Shown here in pieces: positions 44,024 to 53,025 of a stretch of 64,000 nt of DNA. The stretch's first letter is position 1, and every line of letters begins with the position of its first letter. The notes beneath the pieces are model-generated. The model made no database searches. It was not told where the DNA came from and saw only the letters and a list, made by a program, of their open reading frames with translations. Both the position numbers and the translations under genes were made by a program. The stretch is from NCBI GenBank assembly GCA_963839925.1, contig CAWIWV010000002.1:372001-436000 (forward strand), in the 5' to 3' direction. Source of the stretch: Bog-756 sp963839925. Lineage in GTDB: Bacteria; Actinomycetota; Acidimicrobiia; Acidimicrobiales; RAAP-2.

Positions 44024-45168
44024 GACTTGCCTCCTGCAAAAGCGACCGCACGGCGGGCGGCATCGAGCATGGTCGGTTCGGCGACCAGGCGGTCTGACAG
44101 ATGAGTGGAGAGGATCTCTCGCCCGGCGGCTGCGTTGGTGCCGTCGAGTCGGAGCACGATCGGCGAGTTGATCTCGACCCGCCGCAGCGCCTCGAGCACC
44201 CCGTTCGCAACTTCGTCGACTCGGGTGATCCCTCCGAAGATGTTGACGAAGATCGAGCGCACCGCGGGATCGGAGTTGATCACCTCGAGCGCGGCGGCCA
44301 TCACGTCGGCGTTCGCGCCACCTCCGATGTCGAGGAAGTTGGCTGCGGAGCCGCCGCACTGGTTGACCACATCGAGGGTGCTCATGGCGAGTCCGGCGCC
44401 GTTGGCGATGATCCCCACCGTTCCGTCCAGCCCGATGTAGTTGAGCCCACGGGCTTTCGCCATGGCCTCCCGCTCGTCCTCGACGTCGGTACCGGCGAAC
44501 TCGCTCCACTCGGGGTGCCGGAACGTGGCGTTGTCGTCGAGGGTGACCTTGGCGTCGAGGCAGTGGACCCGCCCGTCGGGCGTGTAGATGAGCGGGTTGA
44601 TCTCGGCGAGGTCGCAGTCGCCCTCGGTGTAGCAGGTGTAGAGCTTCACCAGAATCGCGGCCGCCTGTTCGCGGGCGGCCTGATCGAGGTTGGCCCGTGC
44701 CACCCACTCGCGGGCGGTCTCGAGGCTCAGCCCCTCGACCGGATCGACGTGGAGGAGGGCGATGGCTTCGGGGTTGGTGGCGGCAACTTCTTCGATCTCG
44801 ACGCCACCTTGTGCGGACAGCATGCCCAGGTGCTGCTTCGCACTCCGGTCGAGGGTGAAGCTGGCGTAGTACTCGCGCTCGATGTCCGAGGAGTGCTCGA
44901 TCCACAACCGCTTGACCACGTGGCCCTTGATGTCGAGGCCGAGAATGTTTCCCGCGTGAGTGCGCAGCTCCGCCTCGTCGTCGGCCAGCTTGACCCCGCC
45001 GGCCTTTCCACGCCCGCCGACTTTGACCTGCGCCTTCACCACCACCGGGTAACCGGCGGATGCTGCAACCTCGACAGCTTCCTCCACCGTGTCGGCGACC
45101 CCTCCTTTGGAGATCGGCATGCCGAAACGGGCGAAGTACTGCTTACCCTGGTACTCGAAGAGATCCAC
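44020..45168 (-). CDS. sucC: Succinyl-CoA synthetase beta subunit
   Basis: This 382-residue ADP-forming-type ATP-grasp subunit. It shows MDLFEYQGKQYFARFGMP, VVKAQVKVGGRGKAGGVK, the ATP-grasp core, LAEINPLIYTPDGRVHCLDAKVTLDDNA, GLDGTVGIIANGAGLAM and the final LDGTNAAAGREIL (subunit-interface and Pi-binding block). Upstream, the leader contains an exact 14-bp tandem repeat. The operon runs sucC-sucD-HAD phosphatase. Confidence 0.95.
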   Translation of the reverse strand: MDLFEYQGKQYFARFGMPISKGGVADTVEEAVEVAASAGYPVVVKAQVKVGGRGKAGGVKLADDEAELRTHAGNILGLDIKGHVVKRLWIEHSSDIEREYYASFTLDRSAKQHLGMLSAQGGVEIEEVAATNPEAIALLHVDPVEGLSLETAREWVARANLDQAAREQAAAILVKLYTCYTEGDCDLAEINPLIYTPDGRVHCLDAKVTLDDNATFRHPEWSEFAGTDVEDEREAMAKARGLNYIGLDGTVGIIANGAGLAMSTLDVVNQCGGSAANFLDIGGGANADVMAAALEVINSDPAVRSIFVNIFGGITRVDEVANGVLEALRRVEINSPIVLRLDGTNAAAGREILSTHLSDRLVAEPTMLDAARRAVAFAGGKS

Positions 45169-45195
45169 CGGATCTGCTCCTCCCTCTCTGTGTCG

Positions 45196-45223
45196 TTCCT
45201 GCCCTGTTCTTCCTGCCCTGTTC
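45196..45223. repeat. Tandem 14-bp direct repeat in the sucC leader
   Basis: Two exact adjacent copies of TTCCTGCCCTGTTC (45196-45209 and 45210-45223) lie 28-55 bp before the sucC start, in the gap shared with the B12-binding gene. Together with the neighbouring TTCCTACTG they form a pyrimidine-rich stretch. It may be a regulator or RNA-binding site or a slippage duplication. Confidence 0.5.
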
Positions 45224-45255
45224 CTACTGTTTTGTTGACCTTGTTCCGTCGTGGG

Positions 45256-45672
45256 TCAGGTGACCTCACTGTCCTCACGCGCATCCAGAGCGTTGCCCAA
45301 CCAGGACCCGATGGCGGGCAGCGGAGCCCCCGGGGTGAACACCTCGGCGACGCCCATCTCCTTCAGGACCGGAATGTCCGCCGCGGGGATGATCCCCCCG
45401 ACGAGCACCAAGACATCGCCCCGGCCCTGCGCCTCGAGGCCCTCGATGACCCGTGGGACGAGGGTGAGGTGGGCACCTGACAGCAGCGAGAGCCCGACCG
45501 CGTCGGCGTCCTCTTGCACCACCGCCTGGACGATCTGCTCGGCGGTCTGATGGAGCCCGGTGTAGATGACCTCGAAGCCCGCGTCGCGCAGCGCGCGGGC
45601 GATCACCTTGGCGCCGCGATCGTGCCCGTCCAGTCCGGGCTTTGCCACCACCACTCGATACGGGCGCTTCAC
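45256..45672 (-). CDS. Stand-alone cobalamin B12-binding domain protein
   Basis: This 138-residue protein matches the cobalamin-binding domain of methylmalonyl-CoA mutase (the mutase small-subunit or C-terminal domain): RVVVAKPGLDGHDRGAKVIARAL carries the DxHxxG His ligand, and VGLSLLSGAH, VGGIIPAADIPVLKEMG and VFTPGAP follow. The GTG at 45672 begins the natural domain. The catalytic mutase domain is not in this window. It is separated from sucC by about 90 bp, consistent with propionate/methylmalonyl-to-succinyl-CoA metabolism, though that link is positional. Confidence 0.85.
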   Translation of the reverse strand: MKRPYRVVVAKPGLDGHDRGAKVIARALRDAGFEVIYTGLHQTAEQIVQAVVQEDADAVGLSLLSGAHLTLVPRVIEGLEAQGRGDVLVLVGGIIPAADIPVLKEMGVAEVFTPGAPLPAIGSWLGNALDAREDSEVT

Positions 45673-45821
45673 GGAGCCAGATACTAAGCGCAGACGATCA
45701 AAAGGCCCAGACGAAGGGGCATTCCAAGGTTCCGGAGGGCACCCCCTCCAGCCAATCGAGGAAGGCGGATGGTACTTTGCGAACGGCGAAGGGGCGACGC
45801 CAGAGCCCCCCAGAGGAGACC

Positions 45822-46784
45822 TTGACCACTCCGGCTGAAGCAGTGGACACACCACCCGAGGACCTACCCGGCCCCCCGGCATCCGCCCGGCCCGGCCTGT
45901 TGATGGGACTCGTCCTCCTCGCCCGACCCCGCCAGTGGGTGAAGAACCTGCTCGTCTTCGTGGCGCCGGGCGCAGCCGGCGTGCTCTCCCATGCCAGCGC
46001 CTTCTGGCACTCCCTCGGTGCATTCGGCATCTTCTGTCTCGCCGCGTCGGGCACCTACTTCCTCAACGACGCCATCGACGCTGAATCCGATCGGAGACAT
46101 CCCTCGAAGCGATACCGACCGGTGGCATCGGGTGTGGTCGCCGTGCCGTTGGCCCTCTCGATCGGTGTGGCCCTCCTGATCGTCTCGACCCTGCTCGCAG
46201 GATGGCTGGCCGGGTGGCACCTGGCACTGGTCATGGCGATCTATGCGCTTGTCAACCTCGCCTACTCGCTCGGCATCAAGAACGAGCCGATCCTCGACCT
46301 CGCCGCGATCAGCGCCGGCTTCATCCTCCGGGCGATCGCAGGAGGCGTCGCCACCGGTGTCCCGCTCTCGGTGTGGTTTCTCATCGTGGCCTCGTTCGGA
46401 TCGCTGTTGATCGTGACCGGCAAGCGGTCGGGCGAGCAGCGCCTCCTGACCGAGCACGATGCCGACCAGCGCTCCATCCGCCCGACCCTCGGTGCCTATA
46501 CCCCGACCTTCCTTCGTTCGATCCGGACGATGTCCGCCGCAGTCACCCTGACCGCCTACTGCCTGTGGGCATTCGAGCGTGCGGCCCAGATCCACCCCGG
46601 CCACCATCCGATCTGGTTTCAGCTCACTGTGATTCCTTTCACCCTCGCCCTCCTGCACATCGTGCGCATCTTCGACACCGGTGACGGTGCCGATCCCGAG
46701 GCCCTTGCGCTGTCGGACCACCGGCTCCAGCTCTACGGGCTCACCTGGGCCGTGCTCTTCGCGATCGGTGTCTACGCGGCGTGA
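45822..46784 (+). CDS. UbiA-family decaprenyl-phosphate phosphoribosyltransferase
   Basis: This 320-residue protein of about nine TM helices begins at the TTG at 45822, behind GAGGAGAC. The Mg-pyrophosphate motif GTYFLNDAIDAESDRRHPSKR is diagnostic of UbiA enzymes. It ends in SDHRLQLYG. With DprE1 and DprE2 directly downstream (4-bp GTGA overlap), it is best read as the enzyme that joins 5-phosphoribosyl pyrophosphate to a polyprenyl phosphate (DPPR synthase, Rv3806c-like), the first committed step in arabinan donor synthesis. UbiA proteins are hard to split by sequence, so context carries weight. Confidence 0.83.
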   Translation: MTTPAEAVDTPPEDLPGPPASARPGLLMGLVLLARPRQWVKNLLVFVAPGAAGVLSHASAFWHSLGAFGIFCLAASGTYFLNDAIDAESDRRHPSKRYRPVASGVVAVPLALSIGVALLIVSTLLAGWLAGWHLALVMAIYALVNLAYSLGIKNEPILDLAAISAGFILRAIAGGVATGVPLSVWFLIVASFGSLLIVTGKRSGEQRLLTEHDADQRSIRPTLGAYTPTFLRSIRTMSAAVTLTAYCLWAFERAAQIHPGHHPIWFQLTVIPFTLALLHIVRIFDTGDGADPEALALSDHRLQLYGLTWAVLFAIGVYAA

Positions 46785-48231
46785 CCGTTCACGGGGGGCA
46801 CCGAGCACTGCTGTCGGGGTGGGGTCGGACCGCCCCGACTGCCGCCGAGGTGGTCCGAGCGGTGCACCCGGACACGGTCGAAGAGGCGCTGGCCGATGCG
46901 ATCGCCTCGGCGGGCGGGGGTGGGCGCGGGGTGATCGCCCGGGGACTGGGCCGGAGCTACGGAGACGCCGCCCAGAACGCCGGCGGCACGGTGGTCGACG
47001 CGACCTGGCTCGACGCCTACCTCCAGATCGACCTCGACTCGGGCGTCGTGACAGTGGGGGCCGGGGTCAGCCTGCAGTCGCTGATGGAGCGTCTGGTGCC
47101 GCTCGGTTGGTTCGTCCCGGTGACCCCGGGTACCCGGCTGGTCTCCGTCGGGGGCGCCATCGCTGCCGACATCCACGGCAAGAACCACCACGTCGACGGG
47201 AGCTTCTGTTCGCACGTCCTCGAGATGACCCTGGTGACCCCCACCGGGACCAGACGGGTGTCCGCCGAGTCGGATCCGGCGCTGTTCTGGGCGACAGCGG
47301 GGGGCATGGGCCTCACCGGCATCATCACCGACGCGACCATCCAGATGATCCCGGTCGAGACCAGCTACCTGCTGGTCGACACCGAACGAGCCGCCGATCT
47401 CGACACGGTGATGGAGAAGATGCTCACCGGGGACCGTCACTACCGCTACTCGGTGGCATGGATCGACTGTCAGACGACCGGTGACCGATTGGGCAGGTCG
47501 GTGCTCACCCGCGGCAACCATGCCGGCCTGGAGGATCTGCCCGGGCGTCTGCGCCGACGTCCCGAAGCGGCAAGACAGTTCGTCCCCCGGACCCTCCTGC
47601 GGGTACCGGTCACTCCCCCCGGTGGACTGCTCAACCCGGTGACGGTGGCCGCGTTCAACGAGCTCTGGTTCCGCCACGCGCCCCGCTTCGAGCAGGCCAA
47701 GCCACAGCACATGACCGGCTTCTTCCATCCGCTCGACGGAGTCGGGGGCTGGAACCGGCTCTACGGCGGGCACGGGTTCCTCCAGTACCAGTTCGTCGTG
47801 CCCGACGACCGGGGCGACGTGGTTCGCAAAGCGATCGAGGAGCTCACCTCGATCCGCGGCTGTCGTCCTTCCTGGCGGTGCTCAAGAGGTTCGGTCCCGG
47901 CGATCCCGCTCCGCTCTCCTTCCCGATGCCCGGCTGGACCCTGGCACTCGACCTCCCGATCGGCCACCCGCGACTGGGTGAGGTGCTCGACCGCCTCGAC
48001 GCATTGGTGGTCGAGGCAGGCGGCCGGGTGTACCTGGCCAAGGACTCGCGGCTCGCGCCGGACACCTTTCGCTCGATGTACCCGCGGGTCGACCAGTGGC
48101 TCGAGGAAAAAGAGCGCGTCGACCCCGCAGGCGTGCTCCGATCCGACCTCGGGCGGCGACTCGGCCTCTGCGCCGGGAAGCAGTCGTCGAGCAGCCGTCT
48201 CGTCCCTCCAAGTGTTGGGAGCACGTCATGA
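46781..48231 (+). CDS. dprE1: Decaprenylphosphoryl-beta-D-ribose oxidase DprE1, frame-interrupted
   Basis: This FAD enzyme oxidises the ribose C2' of the polyprenyl-ribose donor. The GTG start at 46781 overlaps the ubiA stop. The FAD block GLGRSYGDAAQNAGGTVVDAT, GTRLVSVGGAIAADIHGKNH and HVDGSFCSHVLEM are seen, as is the substrate region HYRYSVAWIDC. After EELTSIRG the frame changes. The second frame resumes with LSSFLAVLKRFG, PMPGWTLALDLPI and RVYLAKDSRLAP. The break (near 47853-47862) fits one lost C in a GGCC run. About 483 residues in all. It should be membrane-peripheral. Confidence 0.85.
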
Positions 48232-48989
48232 TCGACTCAGTCGGCCGACCCCAGTCGGTCCTCGTCCTCGGGGGATCGTCCGAGATCGCCCGCGCGGTGG
48301 TGGCGAAGCTGGTCGCCGACCGGTGCCGCACCGTGGTGTTGGCCGGCAGAGAGGGACCGGGCCTCGCCGACGCGGTCGGAGAGGCCAAGACCGCAGGCGC
48401 CGAGGTCGCCGAGTCGATGGTCTTCGACGTGACCGACATCGCCCATCACCGGACCTTCGCCGACGAGGCCTTCGATCGCTTCGGCGATCTCGACGTCGTC
48501 CTCGTGGCCGCCGGGGTGCTCGGCAACCAGGACAGCGACGAAGAGGATCCGGAGGCTGCGGCTTCGGTGATGTCCACCAACTACACCGGAACCGCTTCGG
48601 CCATGCTCGCCGTGGCTGCCCGTCTCCGCCGCCAGGGACACGGTCGGTTGGTGGTGCTCTCTTCCGTCGCCGGCGAGCGGGTCCGTCGGGCCAACTTCAT
48701 CTACGGATCGTCGAAAGCCGGGCTCGACGCCTTCTCCCAGGGACTGGCCGACGCGCTGGTCGGGACCGGCGTGCAGGTCACCATCGTGCGGCCGGGGTTC
48801 GTGGTGGACCGGATGACGCAAGGACGCGACCCCGCCCCGTTTGCCACCACCCCCGACGCTGTCGCCGAGTGGGTCGTGCGGGGTATCGCCCAGGGGTCAG
48901 CGGTCGTCTACGCCCCGCCGCTACTTCGTTGGGTCTTCACGGTGATGCGTCATCTTCCGCGCGCTGTCTGGCGGAGGATGCCCGGCTGA
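48228..48989 (+). CDS. dprE2: Decaprenylphosphoryl-2-keto-ribose reductase DprE2
   Basis: This 253-residue short-chain dehydrogenase completes the ribose-to-arabinose epimerisation with DprE1 by reducing the keto intermediate. It has the nucleotide fold VLVLGGSSEIARAVVAKL, VVLAGREGPG, VLVAAGVLGNQ, the catalytic Ser in VVLSSVAGERVRRANFIYGSSKAGLD (Tyr-x3-Lys: YGSSK) and an N-terminal IxxVGRPQ. The ATG at 48228 overlaps dprE1 by 4 bp (ATGA). It is the last gene of the arabinan-precursor operon. Confidence 0.88.
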   Translation: MIDSVGRPQSVLVLGGSSEIARAVVAKLVADRCRTVVLAGREGPGLADAVGEAKTAGAEVAESMVFDVTDIAHHRTFADEAFDRFGDLDVVLVAAGVLGNQDSDEEDPEAAASVMSTNYTGTASAMLAVAARLRRQGHGRLVVLSSVAGERVRRANFIYGSSKAGLDAFSQGLADALVGTGVQVTIVRPGFVVDRMTQGRDPAPFATTPDAVAEWVVRGIAQGSAVVYAPPLLRWVFTVMRHLPRAVWRRMPG

Positions 48990-49003
48990 CCGAGTCGCGG
49001 AGC

Positions 49004-51415
49004 TCAGGCCCGCTTGAGCGGAGCCATCCGCAGGAGCAGCCGCTTGCGACCGACCGAGGCGAACTGCACCACCGCCTCTGCGTCGTCACCTTCCGAGGCG
49101 GTCTCGAGCACCTTGCCCTCGCCCCAGGTGCCGTGCACCACCGCGTCCCCCGCCACCAGACCGAGCTGCTCGGCACCCGATGCGCCACCACGATCCCGCC
49201 TGCGGCGCCCGGTCGCGTCGAACTCGCTGTCGGTCGCGGCGACTCCCCGACCGAACACGCTGCGCCCCGGCGTCCCGGCGTCGTCGTCTGCGCCGCCGCG
49301 GAACCCACTCGACGAGCGCTCCCAGCTGTTGGGTCGATCCAACTGGACGCCGACCTCGTGGACGAGCTCTGACGGGATCTCGTTCAAGAACCGGCTCGGG
49401 ATGTTGGCGCTGCTCCGCCCGTAGAGCATGCGGCTCCAGGCATGGGAGAGGTAGAGATGGCGCTCGGCGCGGGTGATGCCCACGTAGCAGAGGCGCCGTT
49501 CCTCCTCGAGCTCGACCGGCTCGCCGAGCGAGCGCAGGTGGGGGAAGACGCCGTCTTCCATCCCGACCAGAAAGACTGCCGGGAACTCGAGACCCTTGGC
49601 GATGTGCAACGTCATGAGCGAGACCTTGGTCCCGTCGCCTTCGAGCTCGTCGGAGTCGGCCACCAACGACGCCGCCTCGAGGAACTCGGCGAGGGTGCGG
49701 TACTCGTCGGCCATGCCCACCAAGGTGTCGACGTTCTCCACCCGACCGAGGGCCTCGATCGTTCCCTCGGCGAGCAGCTCGCTCCGGTATCCGGTTTCCT
49801 CCACCAGAGCGGTGACCAGCTGTCCGGGGTCGAGCACGCCCGGAGTGTCCGCCTCGCTAGCCGACCCCTCGACCGTCCCGCCCCCGAAGTCGAACTGCCC
49901 CGCCTCCTCGGGATCCTCGGGCGCGATCGCCTCGCCGTTCTCGTCGACCAGTGGCGGGGCCGCCATCTGCGACCGAAGCCGGTCGAGCAGATCGGAGAGT
50001 TCCACCAGCGCCTGCCCCGCCTTGCCACTCACCCCGACCTCGGGTGCTGCGGCGACGGCGTCGCCGAAGGAGACGTGGTGCAATCCGGCCCATCCAGCGA
50101 GCTTGGCGACCGACGTCTCACCGACCCCACGCTTCGGAACGTTCACGATCCGGCGCCAGCTGACCTCGTCGTCAGGATTGACCAGCACCTTCAGGTAGGC
50201 CATCACGTCCTTGATCTCGCGCCGGTCGTAGAACTTGGTGCCGCCGACCACTTTGTAGGGCACCTCGGCGTGGACCAGCGCCCCCTCGAGCGCCGCGCTC
50301 TGCGAGTTGGTCCGGTAGAAGATGGCCGCGTCACCCCATCGGAGACCTTGGTCGCTGCGCAGCCGAAGGATCTCGTGGGCCACCCAACCGGCTTCGTCGT
50401 GCTCGTCCTCGGCCCGGTAGCGAACGATCTTGACCCCGGGGCCGCCGTCGGTCCAGAGCGTTTTGGGCTTGCGCGACACGTTGTTGGCGATCACCGTGTT
50501 GGCAGCGTCGAGGATGGTCTGGGTGGACCGGAAGTTCTGATCCAGGGTGATCGCGGTGGCGTCGGGAAAGGCCTGCTCGAAATCGAGGATGTTGGAGATG
50601 TCCGCGCCTCGGAACCGGTACACCGACTGGTCGCTGTCTCCCACCACCACGATGTTGCGATGCTCGCCGGCGAGGAGCACGGCGAGCGCATTCTGCACCG
50701 GGTTGGTGTCTTGGTATTCGTCGATCAGAACGTTGGTGAACCTGGTCCGGTAGTGCTCGAGCACGTCCGGGTGCTCGCGGAACAATCGGACCGTGTTGAG
50801 AAGGAGGTCGTCGAAGTCCATCGCGTTGGATGCGACCATTCGCCGCTGGTACTCGTCGTAGACGTCGGCGACCCGCCGGTCGAAGATGGTGATCGCCGCC
50901 TTCCGGAACTCCTCGGGTCCGAGCTGGTTCGACTTGGCCTGACTGATCTGGCCGAGGATCGACCGGGGAGACATCTTCTTCGTGTCGATGTCGAGCTCGC
51001 GACAGACGATCTCGATCAACCGGCGCGAGTCGGCGTCGTCGTAGATGGTGAACGATCCCTTGTATCCGAGGCGGTCTCCGTGGGCCCGAAGGATCCGCAC
51101 GCACGCGGAGTGGAACGTCGACACCCACATCCGCCGAGCACGCGGCCCGACCAGCTCGGTGACCCGTTGGCGCATCTCGTCGGCAGCTTTGTTGGTGAAG
51201 GTGATCGCGAGGATCTGCGGAGGCACTGCATCGCCCGAGGCGATCAGATGGGCAATCCGTCGGGTCAGGACCCGGGTCTTGCCGGAGCCGGCACCCGCCA
51301 CGATGAGCAACGGGCCGCCACGGTGTACGACCGAGTCGCGTTGCGCCTCGGTCAGCCCTTCGAGCAACCGATCGGCCGCAGACTTCGTGTCGCTCGGCTG
51401 AGCCGTCGATTCCAT
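49004..51415 (-). CDS. pcrA: UvrD/PcrA-type superfamily 1 DNA helicase
   Basis: This protein of about 803 residues has the superfamily 1 helicase motifs: Q motif TEAQRDSVVHRGGPLLIVAGAGSGKT (Walker A), VLIDEYQDTNPVQ (Walker B), GDSDQSVYRFRGAD, and the late LHIAKGLEFPAVFLVGMEDG and YVGITRAERHLYLSHA. A Tudor-like C-terminal segment (GEGKVLETASEGDDAEAVV) resembles the RNA polymerase-contact domain of PcrA. The ATG at 51415 is chosen; a GTG at 51433 would overlap guaA. It unwinds DNA in repair and replication. It is the gene after guaA. Confidence 0.9.
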   Translation of the reverse strand: MESTAQPSDTKSAADRLLEGLTEAQRDSVVHRGGPLLIVAGAGSGKTRVLTRRIAHLIASGDAVPPQILAITFTNKAADEMRQRVTELVGPRARRMWVSTFHSACVRILRAHGDRLGYKGSFTIYDDADSRRLIEIVCRELDIDTKKMSPRSILGQISQAKSNQLGPEEFRKAAITIFDRRVADVYDEYQRRMVASNAMDFDDLLLNTVRLFREHPDVLEHYRTRFTNVLIDEYQDTNPVQNALAVLLAGEHRNIVVVGDSDQSVYRFRGADISNILDFEQAFPDATAITLDQNFRSTQTILDAANTVIANNVSRKPKTLWTDGGPGVKIVRYRAEDEHDEAGWVAHEILRLRSDQGLRWGDAAIFYRTNSQSAALEGALVHAEVPYKVVGGTKFYDRREIKDVMAYLKVLVNPDDEVSWRRIVNVPKRGVGETSVAKLAGWAGLHHVSFGDAVAAAPEVGVSGKAGQALVELSDLLDRLRSQMAAPPLVDENGEAIAPEDPEEAGQFDFGGGTVEGSASEADTPGVLDPGQLVTALVEETGYRSELLAEGTIEALGRVENVDTLVGMADEYRTLAEFLEAASLVADSDELEGDGTKVSLMTLHIAKGLEFPAVFLVGMEDGVFPHLRSLGEPVELEEERRLCYVGITRAERHLYLSHAWSRMLYGRSSANIPSRFLNEIPSELVHEVGVQLDRPNSWERSSSGFRGGADDDAGTPGRSVFGRGVAATDSEFDATGRRRRDRGGASGAEQLGLVAGDAVVHGTWGEGKVLETASEGDDAEAVVQFASVGRKRLLLRMAPLKRA

Positions 51416-51423
51416 CGGGGCGG

Positions 51424-53025
51424 TCACTCCCACTCGATGGTGCCGGGCGGCTTGGAGGTGATGTCCAGTGCCACCCGGTTGACGCCCTCGACTTCGTTGA
51501 TGATCCGTGACGAAAGGCGCTCCAGCAGGTCGTATGGGAGGCGGGCCCAGTCGGCGGTCATCGCGTCGTCACTGTTGACCGCCCGGATCACGATCGGATA
51601 GGCGTAGGTGCGGCCGTCACCCATGACTCCGACGGTGCGAACCGCAGGGAGCACCGCAAAGCTCTGCCACAGATCGCGGTAGAGGCCGGCACGGCGGATC
51701 TCCTCGACGACGATCGCGTCGGCCGCCCTCAGGATGGCCACCCGCTCGGGGGTCACCTCGCCCACCACCCGTACGGCGAGTCCGGGACCGGGGAACGGCT
51801 GGCGCCACACGATGTCGTGAGGCAGGCCGAGCTCCTCACCGACCGCCCGCACCTCGTCCTTGAACAACAGGCGGAGCGGTTCGACCAGATCGAACGCCAG
51901 GTCCTCGGGGAGTCCCCCGACGTTGTGGTGGGACTTGATGATCGCTGCCGACCCCGAACCGGATTCGATGACGTCGGGGTAGAGGGTGCCCTGCACCAAA
52001 AAGCCCGACCCGGTCGCTCCGTCGGCAGCCTGCGAGCCGAACCGCTCGACCACCAGGTCGCGTGCAACCTCCTCGAAGATCCGGATGAACAGCTCACCGA
52101 TGATCTTCCGCTTGGCCTCGGGATCGGTCACACCGGCCAGTGCTTCGAAGAACCGGTCGGCCGCCTTCACGTGGATCAGGTCGACCTTGAACTGGCGGCG
52201 GAACGTCTCCTCCACCTGTTCGCTTTCGTCCGCCCGCATCAGACCGGTGTCGACGTAGACACAGGTCAGCTGATCGCCCACCGCCTTGTGCACCAGGGCC
52301 GCGGCCACCGCCGAGTCGACCCCCCCGGACAGGGCGCACAGCACCGGGGAGGAGCCCACGGCGGCCCGCACCGCGTCCACCTGGTGCTCGATGATCGAGG
52401 TATGGGTCCATGAGGGGAGGCACTGGCAGACGTCATAGAGGAAACGGTCGAGGAGATCTCCTCCCCGCTCGGTATGGACGACCTCCGGGTGGAACTGCAC
52501 ACCGTAGAGATTGCGCTCGGGGTGATACAGGGCCGCCACCGGTGCGTCTGCGCTCGACGCGGTCGCGACGAATCCGGCAGGCACCTCGGTGATCGCATCG
52601 GCGTGGCTCATCCAGACTTCGCTGTCCTCCGGCCAGTCCACGAACAACGGCGACGGGCTCACCACCTTCAAGGCGGTCCGGCCGTACTCGCCGCGGCCGG
52701 TGCGCGCGACCACACCGCCCAGCTGCTGGGTGAGCAGCTGGGCGCCGTAGCAGATGCCGAGGATCGGGATGCCTGTCTCGTAGATGGCCGGATCGATCGA
52801 CGGAGCGGGAGACTCGTTGACCGACTTGGGCCCGCCAGACAGGATGATCCCGGACGGCCGGCGGGCGAGAAGCTCGGCCGCGCTCGACGTATGGGGGACG
52901 ATCTCCGAGTAAACGTGCGCCTCGCGAACCCGCCGTGCGATCAGCTGTGCGTACTGGGCGCCGAAGTCGACGACCAGGATCACGCCGTCACCCCGGTCCC
53001 CGGTTCCGGAGGGGACTTGGCTCAA
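51424..53025 (-). CDS. guaA: GMP synthase (glutamine-hydrolysing)
   Basis: This 533-residue enzyme aminates XMP to GMP. The class I amidotransferase domain has GICYGAQLLTQQLGG (Cys nucleophile) and VQFHPEVVHT (His-Glu). The PP-loop is LSGGVDSAVAAALVHKA. The C-terminal dimerisation domain ends VNRVALDITSKPPGTIEWE. The TTG start at 53025 overlaps the guaB3 stop by 4 bp (TTGA), so the two are coupled. The gene overlaps none of pcrA when the later pcrA start is used. Confidence 0.94.
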   Translation of the reverse strand: MSQVPSGTGDRGDGVILVVDFGAQYAQLIARRVREAHVYSEIVPHTSSAAELLARRPSGIILSGGPKSVNESPAPSIDPAIYETGIPILGICYGAQLLTQQLGGVVARTGRGEYGRTALKVVSPSPLFVDWPEDSEVWMSHADAITEVPAGFVATASSADAPVAALYHPERNLYGVQFHPEVVHTERGGDLLDRFLYDVCQCLPSWTHTSIIEHQVDAVRAAVGSSPVLCALSGGVDSAVAAALVHKAVGDQLTCVYVDTGLMRADESEQVEETFRRQFKVDLIHVKAADRFFEALAGVTDPEAKRKIIGELFIRIFEEVARDLVVERFGSQAADGATGSGFLVQGTLYPDVIESGSGSAAIIKSHHNVGGLPEDLAFDLVEPLRLLFKDEVRAVGEELGLPHDIVWRQPFPGPGLAVRVVGEVTPERVAILRAADAIVVEEIRRAGLYRDLWQSFAVLPAVRTVGVMGDGRTYAYPIVIRAVNSDDAMTADWARLPYDLLERLSSRIINEVEGVNRVALDITSKPPGTIEWE

